DNA of 8,305 nt. It comes from an uncultured Clostridia bacterium (lineage in GTDB: Bacteria; Bacillota; Clostridia; Christensenellales; CAG-138). Shown here one piece after another: positions 1 through 5,731 of the stretch. The stretch lies in the NCBI GenBank assembly GCA_937894955.1, contig CALAXO010000158.1, positions 1 through 8,305 on the forward strand, given 5' to 3'. Each line of letters begins with the position of its first letter. Within the stretch, counting starts at the first letter, position 1. Under the pieces are notes generated by a model that saw only the letters and a program-made list of their open reading frames with translations, was not told where the DNA came from and did not search any database. Both the position numbers and the translations under genes were made by a program.

Positions 1-387
1 GGTTTGAACTCTGTACCCTTTCACAAGCTCAACAAGCTCCGCGCTGAGTTCGCTTTCGACCCACGGCATATCCGCGCGAACTTTTCCGACCCGTGAACGA
101 ATGCCCTCCATGCACTGTTTTTCACTGTAATCAAGAAAAATCACGGCATCGCATTTTTCAAACCGTGCAGCATAAGTTCGATTGCAGTCACCGTCAATTA
201 TCCATGAGTCACCCTGCATAATTCGGTTCAGCTCCGAATCGAATGCTTCGCGTGAGATGTGAGTTCTGTCCGCTTTCCGCCATATATTATCAAGATGAAA
301 CAGCGGTATCTTTGTTTTGCGGTGCAGCTTTTCGGCAAAGGTGCTTTTTCCGCTGCCCATGCATCCGATGATAATAATCTTTTTCAT
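1..387 (-). CDS. P-loop nucleotide kinase, adenylate kinase/topology modulation protein-like (partial)
   Basis: Reading leftwards from the ATG at 387-385, 129 codons stay open to the window edge, so the C-terminus is missing. The protein opens with a beta strand (MKKIIIIG) and a Walker A motif, G8-CMGS-G13-K14-S15-T16. It continues with HLDNIW (31-36), WIIDGD (62-67) and VIFLDY (82-87). This order matches small P-loop kinases annotated as adenylate kinase or 'DNA topology modulation protein' (FlaR-like); members are usually about 170-185 residues, so some 45-55 are off the edge. Family knowledge supports ATP-dependent phosphotransfer in the cytosol, but the substrate is unknown and the topology role is an old, weak label. 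The start is backed by AAAGGG six bases upstream (394-399 on the plus strand). It is transcribed divergently from the def operon and is probably not functionally linked to it. Confidence 0.85.
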   Translation of the reverse strand, partial: MKKIIIIGCMGSGKSTFAEKLHRKTKIPLFHLDNIWRKADRTHISREAFDSELNRIMQGDSWIIDGDCNRTYAARFEKCDAVIFLDYSEKQCMEGIRSRVGKVRADMPWVESELSAELVELVKGYRVQT

Positions 388-396
388 TGTGAACCC

Positions 397-460
397 TTTA
401 CTGTTTATTCAGCCTACTTTAACATGCCGTGGACGTTGTTGTCAAATTTTTTACTGTTTA
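397..460. repeat. 11-bp direct repeat flanking the kinase promoter
   Basis: The word TTTACTGTTTA occurs at 397-407 and again at 450-460, a period of 53 bp, or about five helical turns. The copies bracket the predicted -35/-10 elements of the minus-strand kinase promoter: one lies just outside -35 and the other covers roughly +2 to +12. That placement fits a pair of operator sites. However, the word is AT-rich, and short repeats this close are expected by chance now and then in 8 kb. Confidence 0.4.
416..445 (-). promoter_or_regulatory. Putative sigma-A promoter of the kinase gene
   Basis: On the minus strand a perfect -35 TTGACA (plus positions 440-445) is followed by an 18-base spacer and a -10 TAAAGT (416-421; four of six consensus bases). 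A TG one base upstream of the -10 makes it an extended -10. Transcription would begin near 409, giving a leader of about 22 nt before the start codon at 387, with the AAAGGG ribosome binding site inside it. Confidence 0.6.
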
Positions 461-581
461 CTCCTTGACCCTGACGCCGCGTTATGCGGCAGAGCAAAAA
501 GTGAACAGATGAGTATATGACTATAAGAGAGTATGCCGAAAGCAATTTGCATCATTATCATTAAAGATGTTTTTCAAACAG

Positions 582-596
582 ATCGGATTTTCCGAT
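582..596. other. Short perfect hairpin in intergenic region
   Basis: ATCGGA (582-587) and TCCGAT (591-596) form a six-base-pair stem around a TTT loop. No U-tract follows on either strand and no gene converges here, so this is not called a terminator. It could be a small protein-binding dyad or chance. Confidence 0.25.
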
Positions 597-656
597 AATT
601 AAAATTGAACCTTGTTGGATCATGAATAACACTTAAGCGGCAAAAACAAAAAAGCC

Positions 657-685
657 TTTTAATAAGCCGCGATTCATGTTATAAT
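657..685 (+). promoter_or_regulatory. Putative promoter of the def operon (extended -10)
   Basis: A perfect -10 TATAAT (680-685) is preceded by TG with one base between (677-678), the extended -10 pattern. A weak -35, TTTTAA (657-662), sits 17 bases upstream. Transcription would start near 692, giving a leader of about 98 nt before def. This is the only consensus-like plus-strand promoter seen upstream of the seven-gene cluster. The -10 and start site overlap an inverted repeat (674-702). Confidence 0.65.
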
Positions 686-702
686 ACCCAATGATAACAT
701 GA
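674..702. promoter_or_regulatory. 9-bp inverted repeat over the def operon -10 and start site (candidate operator)
   Basis: TCATGTTAT (674-682) and ATAACATGA (694-702) are perfect inverted repeats separated by 11 bases, with arm centres 20 bp apart (about two helical turns). The left arm includes the TG extension and the first bases of the -10, and the right arm begins about at the transcription start. A dimeric repressor bound here would block RNA polymerase. No known regulator motif was recognised. Most of the left arm would not be in the RNA, so a DNA operator is likelier than an RNA hairpin. Confidence 0.4.
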
Positions 703-711
703 GCGCAGTAT

Positions 712-776
712 GTCCGTTTCGACTATACGGAAAAAGACTTATCGCTGAAACGGTGCAGCGCGCGGCTTGAAAGGAC
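712..776 (+). promoter_or_regulatory. def leader with competing pairings reaching the ribosome binding site
   Basis: Leader segment 712-720 (GTCCGTTTC) has three downstream partners. TCCGT (713-717) can pair with ACGGA (727-731). CCGTTTC (714-720) can pair with GAAACGG (747-753), seven base pairs. GTCC/TTTC with G716 bulged can pair with GAAAGGAC (769-776), eight base pairs, which covers the AAAGGA ribosome binding site of def. The pairings are mutually exclusive, as in a translational switch. No known riboswitch class was recognised and energies were not computed. Confidence 0.3.
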
Positions 777-789
777 GGTTCGGATTTCA

Positions 790-1272
790 ATGGCTATACG
801 AAAGATTTTTACCGATGATGCGGAGTGCTTATACAAAGTTTGCAGGCCTGTGGAGCATTTCAACAAACGACTCTATGACTTGCTGGATGACATGGCGGAG
901 ACTATGTATAATGCGGAGGGAGTCGGGCTTGCAGCGCCGCAGGTCGGCATTCTGCGCCGCGTTGTTGTAATGGATTGCGGGGACGGACTGATTGAAGCCA
1001 TCAATCCCGTTATCATCAGTACTTCGGGAGAACAGGGCGATTGGGAAGGCTGCCTGTCATTCCCGGGAAAATCGGGTTACGTAGTCCGCCCGAACCATGT
1101 TGTGATGCGCGCCTATGATCGTGACGGCAGCCTTATTGAATACGAGGCGGAAGGTTTGCTTGCGCGCTGCATAATGCACGAATGCGATCATCTGGATGGG
1201 CATGTCTATCTTGAAAAGGTGACGGAACCGCCCGAAGGGTTTGATTCGGAAACGGCGGAGGAGCAGGAATAA
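790..1272 (+). CDS. def: Peptide deformylase
   Basis: This cytosolic metalloenzyme removes the N-terminal formyl group from nascent proteins at the ribosome. All three family motifs are intact in 160 residues, a normal length. Motif 1 is GVGLAAPQ (44-51), motif 2 is EGCLSFP (86-92) with metal ligand C88, and motif 3 is HECDHLDG (130-137) with ligands H130 and H134 and catalytic E131. The opening MAIRKI and the phrase VCRPVEHF are typical of clostridial deformylases and support the ATG at 790. The ribosome binding site AAAGGA (770-775) is 14 bases away, longer than usual and possibly structure-dependent. The usual glycine/proline-containing segment after the first strand is replaced by TDDAECLYK (8-16), a mild divergence. 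It is the first gene of the operon, 69 nt upstream of its functional partner fmt. Confidence 0.97.
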   Translation: MAIRKIFTDDAECLYKVCRPVEHFNKRLYDLLDDMAETMYNAEGVGLAAPQVGILRRVVVMDCGDGLIEAINPVIISTSGEQGDWEGCLSFPGKSGYVVRPNHVVMRAYDRDGSLIEYEAEGLLARCIMHECDHLDGHVYLEKVTEPPEGFDSETAEEQE

Positions 1273-1341
1273 AACAGCGTATGCGAAAGAGCGGGGCTGA
1301 TTCCTGTCTCGGATTTCATAAAGATAAGGAACAATAACAAT

Positions 1342-2292
1342 ATGAGAATCGCTTTCTTGGGAACGCCTGAATTTGCTGTTCCTTCACTCAAAATGCTCAT
1401 TGAACAGGGGCATGAAATCGAAGTTTTCACTCAGCCGGACAGACCGCGCGACAGAGGGCACGGGCTTGCAATGCCGCCCGTGAAGGCTGCTGCACTTGAA
1501 GCGGGGATTGCAGTGCATCAGTTCGAACGGATAAAAAACGAAGAGGGCGTCCGTGCGCTGAAAGATTTTTTGCCGGAACTTATGGTCACGGCTGCATTCG
1601 GACAGATACTTTCACGGGAAAACCTTGAAATTCCGAAATACGGATGCATAAACGTTCACGGCAGTCTTCTGCCGAAGTATCGCGGAGCTTCCCCGGTGCA
1701 GTCCGCAATCATCAACGGCGAAAAAGTGACGGGCGTCACAACGATGCTGACCGATATCGGCATGGATACGGGAGATATGCTGCTGCAGCATGAAACAAAA
1801 ATCGGAGAGAACGAAACGTACGGTGAACTTTATTCACGTCTCGCCGTTATCGGCGCGGGAACTCTGCGTGAAACGATTGCAAGACTCTCTGACGGAACGC
1901 TGCCGAGAACAAAACAGGATGATGCGCTTGCAACAAAATGCGCAAAGATTAGAAAAGAAGATGCATGCATAGACTTTTCAAAATCTTCACAGTGCATTCA
2001 CGACCTTGTTCGCGGGCTTAATCCGGAGCCGTGCGCATTTGCGATGCTCTCGGGGCAGAAAATCAAAATAATTTCAACACGGCTTGTTCCCGATGAGAAG
2101 CAGAATCAAATTCTGCAAAATGCATCGGTATGCGGCGAATGCGTCATTGCCGATTCGAAACGAGGCCTTTTCGTTCGAACAGGGGACGGTGTGACGGAAA
2201 TCACGGAACTGCAGTTTCCGAACTCAAAGCGCATGAATGCGAAAGCTGCGCTTAACTCGAAAAAAATCCTCGGCTGCATTTTTAACGGTTGA
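1342..2292 (+). CDS. fmt: Methionyl-tRNA formyltransferase
   Basis: Fmt transfers a formyl group from 10-formyltetrahydrofolate to Met-tRNAfMet so that initiation can proceed; Def later removes it. The 316 residues match the family length. The N-terminal Rossmann formyltransferase domain (about 1-205) starts MRIAFLGTPEFAVPSL. It carries the folate/tRNA loop QPDRPRDRGH (31-40) and the catalytic signature INVHGSLLPKYRGASP (103-118), with N104, H106 and the SLLP loop. Catalytic D142 lies in GMDTGDM (140-146). The C-terminal tRNA-binding barrel (about 206-316) is present but divergent and fairly cysteine-rich. AAGGA (1326-1330), 11 bases before the ATG, supports the start. The gene lies 69 nt after def and 63 nt before rsmB. 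Confidence 0.97.
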   Translation: MRIAFLGTPEFAVPSLKMLIEQGHEIEVFTQPDRPRDRGHGLAMPPVKAAALEAGIAVHQFERIKNEEGVRALKDFLPELMVTAAFGQILSRENLEIPKYGCINVHGSLLPKYRGASPVQSAIINGEKVTGVTTMLTDIGMDTGDMLLQHETKIGENETYGELYSRLAVIGAGTLRETIARLSDGTLPRTKQDDALATKCAKIRKEDACIDFSKSSQCIHDLVRGLNPEPCAFAMLSGQKIKIISTRLVPDEKQNQILQNASVCGECVIADSKRGLFVRTGDGVTEITELQFPNSKRMNAKAALNSKKILGCIFNG

Positions 2293-2355
2293 ATCGATGC
2301 CGAATAAAGCAAAAGCGCAAAACTGTCCCAAGACACCCGCGTAAAGGAATTTAAA

Positions 2356-3735
2356 ATGACACAAAAAACGATATGCAGCACACGGAAACAGGCATATGAA
2401 GTTCTGAACCTTATCATGCGGGAAGGAGCATATTCAAACCTTGCGCTGAAGGCAGCACTGAAAAACACGGAGCATAACCATGCTGCGCGGATAACGGCAC
2501 TTGTTTACTGCACTGTCGAACATTGCAGTTACGCCGATTACCTGATTGCTCATTACGCAAAGGGACGCATTCACGGAAGCGTGCGGATTGTGCTTCAGAT
2601 GGGTATTGCGGAAATGCTTTTTATGAACACCCCGGATCATGTCGTTTGCAGTGAGAGCGTGGAACTTATTCGAAGCATCGGCAAAGGTGGTCTGTCCGGC
2701 TATGTCAACGGCGTTCTGCGCAGCATTGCACGCGGCAAAAATTCCGGCAGTCTGCCGGAACTTCCTTCCGAATCGGCGAAAAAACTGCATGTTCTTTACG
2801 GAGTGCCGGAATTTATGGCTCATGAATACATCGGGGAATACGGGTTTGATTTTACCGATGAAATGCTTGCATCGCGCGTGCACAACTTCACGGTGAGAGC
2901 ACAGTATCCTTTCACGACCGAACAGCTTTGCACGGAATTGGACAGGCTCGGCATTGAATATCATCGAGGAAAATATGTAAAGGATGCACTCGTAATCACG
3001 AAGTCCGGCGAATTGAGTATCAGCGGGAGTGCATTGTTTAACGAAGGAAAAATTGCAATTCAAAGCGAGAGTGCGATGCTTTGCTGCCTTGCCTGCGGCG
3101 CGGAATCCGGGATGAAGATTCTTGACGCCTGCTCCGCACCGGGCGGAAAAACCGCCTGCCTTGCGTCACTGATGAAAAACAACGGACATATTGTTGCAGA
3201 GGAGTTTCATCCGCATCGCGTGAAATTGACGGAAGCGACACTCAAAAGACTCGGCGTTTCAATTGCGGAATGCATATGTGCGGATGCGGCGGAGTTCAAT
3301 CCCGAATTTGAAAATGCGTTCGATGTTGTGCTTGTTGACGCGCCGTGCTCGGGCATGGGCGGAGGGACGAAGCCTGATGCCTATCTCAATCGAACGGAAA
3401 ACAATGTTTGCGAATTAGCTTCCCTGCAGCAAAAAATCCTTGAGGCTTGCTGCCGCTGCGTAAAGTCGGGCGGAAGGCTTGTGTATTCGACATGCACCGT
3501 TTCAAAACGCGAGAATGCGGATACGGTGCAAAGCTTTCTGATGAATCATACGGAATTCACTGCCGTTTCGCCGTTTGGATGTGTCGATTCGAATAAGCTG
3601 CGGCAGAATGAGGATATTCGCCGACGCTCGGCGGACGGAATGCTTCAGCTGTTTCCGAACCTTGACGGAATGGATGGGTTCTTTATCGCTGCGGCTGTAA
3701 AATCCGGGGCAGAAATGCGGAATGCAAAATCGTAA
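2356..3735 (+). CDS. rsmB: 16S rRNA (cytosine-C5)-methyltransferase RsmB (Fmu/Sun family)
   Basis: By family, RsmB methylates C5 of C967 (E. coli numbering) in 16S rRNA using S-adenosylmethionine. At 459 residues it has the usual two-part build: an RNA-binding NusB-like helical domain (about 7-130), then a Rossmann methyltransferase domain. SAM motif I is LDACSAPGGKT (256-266). Motif IV, VDAPCSG (327-333), holds release cysteine C331. Motif VI, YSTCT (377-381), holds catalytic C380. Both cysteines of the m5C mechanism are intact. Oddities are RAQ (181-183) where an RVN-like motif is usual, GMGGGTKPD after motif IV where most members have basic residues before KPD, and 19 cysteines. The start has a strong AAAGGA seven bases upstream (2343-2348). 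A paralogous RsmF/Trm4-type enzyme is less likely because the NusB domain is present. Confidence 0.93.
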   Translation: MTQKTICSTRKQAYEVLNLIMREGAYSNLALKAALKNTEHNHAARITALVYCTVEHCSYADYLIAHYAKGRIHGSVRIVLQMGIAEMLFMNTPDHVVCSESVELIRSIGKGGLSGYVNGVLRSIARGKNSGSLPELPSESAKKLHVLYGVPEFMAHEYIGEYGFDFTDEMLASRVHNFTVRAQYPFTTEQLCTELDRLGIEYHRGKYVKDALVITKSGELSISGSALFNEGKIAIQSESAMLCCLACGAESGMKILDACSAPGGKTACLASLMKNNGHIVAEEFHPHRVKLTEATLKRLGVSIAECICADAAEFNPEFENAFDVVLVDAPCSGMGGGTKPDAYLNRTENNVCELASLQQKILEACCRCVKSGGRLVYSTCTVSKRENADTVQSFLMNHTEFTAVSPFGCVDSNKLRQNEDIRRRSADGMLQLFPNLDGMDGFFIAAAVKSGAEMRNAKS

Positions 3736-3742
3736 TCCTGAC

Positions 3743-3782
3743 ATGATACGAAATGTTGCATCCGTATCGTTTAAACGTATCG
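3743..3782. repeat. Small repeats in the rsmB-rlmN gap
   Basis: Segments 3743-3750 (ATGATACG) and 3763-3770 (CGTATCGT) can form an eight-pair stem with one G-T wobble and a 12-base loop. CGTATCG is directly repeated at 3763-3769 and 3776-3782, and CGTTTAAACG (3768-3777) is a perfect 10-bp palindrome. No U-tract follows, so this is not a terminator. It may be a processing or binding site, or chance. Confidence 0.25.
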
Positions 3783-3828
3783 GAACGCAAAAAGATAAGC
3801 CGAAAGGCAAAAACGAAAAGAGATAAAA

Positions 3829-4896
3829 ATGAACGAGCTTGCATCAATTACAACAGAGGAACTCGGCTTGCTGCTTGAGGAACTGCACGAACCGAAATTC
3901 CGCACATCGCAGGTCATGAAATGGCTTGCAAAAGGTGTGCCGCCCAAAGAAATGCTGAATATCCCGAAAACGCTGCGCGAAAAGCTTGCCGCTTTCCCTT
4001 TCGGCGGCGTCAGAATCATTGAATGCAAACAGTCAAAAAAAGACGATACCGCAAAAATGCTTTATGAAACAGAGGACGGCAACGTTGTTGAAGGTGTTTT
4101 GATGCGCTATTCATACGGAAACACGCTCTGTATTTCAACCCAGGCGGGCTGCCGCATGGGCTGTGCTTTTTGTGCGTCAACACTGAACGGCAAGGTTCGA
4201 GATCTTACGGCGGGGGAAATGTTCTCGGAAATAACAGCTGTTGAACGCGCTTTCCCGCACGCTGACGACAAAAAGCGAACTGTCACAAACATTGTAATGA
4301 TGGGCTGCGGAGAACCTCTCGACAATTATGACAATACAGTTCGGTTCTTGAAGCGTGCAGCGGCGGCGGACGGACTCAGGATAAGCCCGCGGAATATTTC
4401 GCTTTCGACATGCGGCCTTGTACCGAAAATCTATAAACTCATCGAGGATGCGCCGCATGTAACGCTTTGCATTTCGCTTCACGCGCCGAACAACGATATC
4501 AGAGACAGACTTATGCCGGTGAATCGGAGTTATCGAATGGAAGAGCTGATACCTGCTGCAAAGCAATATGCGGACGTGACGGGACGAAGGGTGATTTTTG
4601 AATATGCATTGGTTGCGGACGTGAACTCATCCGAAGAATGCGCGGCTGAGCTTGCGTCAAAGCTTCGCGGCATAAATTGCCATGTGAATCTGATTCCGCT
4701 GAATTCCGTCAAGGAACGCAGCCTTAACGGAGTCAGCCGTGCATATGCATACAAATTTGCGGAGTGGCTTGAAAAAAGACATGTTTCCGCAACGGTTCGC
4801 CGCGAATTGGGTACCGATATTGACGGCGCATGCGGGCAGCTCCGAAGTAAGCATATCGGTCGGGACGGGCTGATAAGCAAATCCGAACAAGAATAG
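3829..4896 (+). CDS. rlmN: Dual-specificity radical SAM RNA methyltransferase RlmN
   Basis: RlmN methylates C2 of A2503 in 23S rRNA and, in some bacteria, A37 of certain tRNAs, supporting accurate translation. The protein is 355 residues, a normal length. The N-terminal accessory domain includes EPKFRTSQVMKWL (21-33). The radical SAM cluster motif is C108-RMG-C112-AF-C115. C101, seven residues before the first cluster cysteine, and C335 in GACGQL match the two mechanistic cysteines (resolving and methyl-carrying) known in the E. coli enzyme. The SAM-contacting GEPLDN motif occurs as MGCGEPLDN, with cysteine where M or I is common. HVNLIPLN and TVRRELGTDIDGACGQLR are strongly family-like, and both active cysteines argue against a broken or Cfr-like paralogue. 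The ribosome binding site is weak (AAAAGAGA just upstream). It lies 93 nt after rsmB. Confidence 0.96.
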   Translation: MNELASITTEELGLLLEELHEPKFRTSQVMKWLAKGVPPKEMLNIPKTLREKLAAFPFGGVRIIECKQSKKDDTAKMLYETEDGNVVEGVLMRYSYGNTLCISTQAGCRMGCAFCASTLNGKVRDLTAGEMFSEITAVERAFPHADDKKRTVTNIVMMGCGEPLDNYDNTVRFLKRAAAADGLRISPRNISLSTCGLVPKIYKLIEDAPHVTLCISLHAPNNDIRDRLMPVNRSYRMEELIPAAKQYADVTGRRVIFEYALVADVNSSEECAAELASKLRGINCHVNLIPLNSVKERSLNGVSRAYAYKFAEWLEKRHVSATVRRELGTDIDGACGQLRSKHIGRDGLISKSEQE

Positions 4897-5002
4897 ATTT
4901 GATTCCGGCCGTAATCAGTTTTTTATAACAAACTCGGAACCGGTCGAGCGAGTAAATGTGTTTGTCGGAATTCCCGACGGAACCATTCAAGAGGAAAGCC
5001 AT
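4897..5002 (+). promoter_or_regulatory. rlmN-prpC gap: possible internal promoter and weak stem with T-tract
   Basis: The 106-nt gap carries TTGATT (4899-4904) followed 17 bases later by TTTATA (4922-4927), or 19 bases later by TATAAC (4924-4929): a possible internal promoter for prpC-prkC-rsgA. The same bases form a weak stem, TGATT (4900-4904) with AATCA (4913-4917), running into six T residues (4919-4924), which is attenuator-like but AU-rich. A second stem, GTCGG/CCGAC (4964-4968 and 4974-4978), precedes the prpC ribosome binding site. These readings are weak and partly competing. Confidence 0.3.
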
Positions 5003-5731
5003 ATGATTTACGCTTACAGAACTGAAACGGGGCGGCGAAGTGCGAACGAGGACTATTGCAGCATACCCGCCGAAAACGAAAAACCGATAGCAGTCGTTGC
5101 CGACGGCATGGGCGGACACCGCGCGGGAAATATCGCGAGCTGCATTGCGGTTGAGTCGATTGTGAAATATGCCGCAACAAGCACAATAACAAACACAAGA
5201 ATGCTTTTGCAGCATGCAATTTCGTATGCCAATAAACAGATTTTTGATGCAGCACAGCACGATGAAAGCTGCGCGGGAATGGGAACAACGGTCGTTATGG
5301 CATTTGTTCGCCCGCACAGGTTCACCTTTGCAAATGTTGGCGACAGCCGACTGTATCTTTTTGACGGCAAAAGCCTGAAGCTTATCACGCGGGATCATTC
5401 GTTCGTTGAAGAACTTGTGCGTTCCGGAGTCATAACTCGGGAACAGGCGGAGACACACCCTCAGAAAAACATCCTTATGCGTGCAGTCGGAACAAGTCCG
5501 TTTATAAAGGCTGATACGGGGGTTGTTGAATGGAAAGACGGGGATATAATCATGCTTTGCAGCGACGGCCTGCACGGAAGCATGAATACCCGCTTGGCGG
5601 AAGAGATATTGAGCAGCGAAAGCAATCTGTTGACGGCATGCGACAGGCTGACGGATGCTGCACTTGCAGCGGGTTCATCGGATAATGTGACCGTTGTGCT
5701 TGTTAAGAATGCCGGGGGGATTGGTGCATGA
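5003..5731 (+). CDS. prpC: PP2C-family serine/threonine protein phosphatase PrpC (Stp)
   Basis: This cytosolic, metal-dependent phosphatase reverses phosphorylation by PrkC. The 242 residues match the bacterial single-domain PP2C length. Signature motifs appear in order: N15-E16-D17 after the TETGRRS lead-in, ADGMGGH (33-39) with metal ligand D34, GDSR (113-116), SDG (187-189) with D188, and SDNVTVV with D227-N228. The metal-site aspartates are therefore intact. I chose the ATG at 5003 because GAGGAAA (4991-4997) sits just upstream and because family proteins begin close to the TxxGxxRxxNED motif. An in-frame GTG at 4958 would add 15 residues with no clear ribosome binding site. Its stop overlaps the prkC start (ATGA, 5728-5731), implying translational coupling of phosphatase and kinase. 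Confidence 0.95.
   Translation: MIYAYRTETGRRSANEDYCSIPAENEKPIAVVADGMGGHRAGNIASCIAVESIVKYAATSTITNTRMLLQHAISYANKQIFDAAQHDESCAGMGTTVVMAFVRPHRFTFANVGDSRLYLFDGKSLKLITRDHSFVEELVRSGVITREQAETHPQKNILMRAVGTSPFIKADTGVVEWKDGDIIMLCSDGLHGSMNTRLAEEILSSESNLLTACDRLTDAALAAGSSDNVTVVLVKNAGGIGA

Larger units (their letters stand above)
388..789. other. Divergent intergenic region between kinase and def
   Basis: This 402-base stretch separates two divergent transcription units. It contains no credible gene: the short open frames here lack family-like sequence and good ribosome binding sites. It holds the minus-strand promoter with flanking direct repeats (397-460), a GCCGC/GCGGC mini-hairpin with a five-base loop (476-490, no U-tract), a second hairpin at 582-596, the plus-strand promoter with its dyad (657-702) and the def leader (about 692-789). 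I see nothing convincing between about 491 and 580 or between 597 and 650 beyond AT-rich sequence. Confidence 0.8.

Noticed and set aside
259..520. Two overlapping plus-strand open frames of 67-69 codons
   Set aside because: They lie mainly antisense to the kinase gene and its promoter, have no family-like sequence and no good ribosome binding site.
637..670. GCGGC...GCCGC arms around an A-rich and TTTT stretch, as a possible terminator
   Set aside because: The stem is only five pairs across a 24-base loop, no T-run follows it, and no gene runs into it; it overlaps the def -35 region.
664..768. 8-bp inverted repeat AAGCCGCG (664-671) / CGCGGCTT (761-768)
   Set aside because: The left arm lies upstream of the predicted transcription start, so an RNA stem cannot form, and the arms are too far apart for a simple operator.
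766..789. GGTTCGGAT resembling a tRNA T-loop just before def
   Set aside because: No acceptor, D-arm or anticodon arm can be formed around it; it is part of the def leader.
4958..5002. GTG start giving PrpC a 15-residue N-terminal extension
   Set aside because: There is no clear ribosome binding site, the extension is not family-like, and the ATG at 5003 has GAGGAAA at good spacing.
4733..5575. Long minus-strand open frame (280 codons) opposite rlmN and prpC
   Set aside because: It is antisense to two clearly functional genes, is rich in Cys/Arg/His/Phe as expected of a shadow frame, and shows no recognisable domain.
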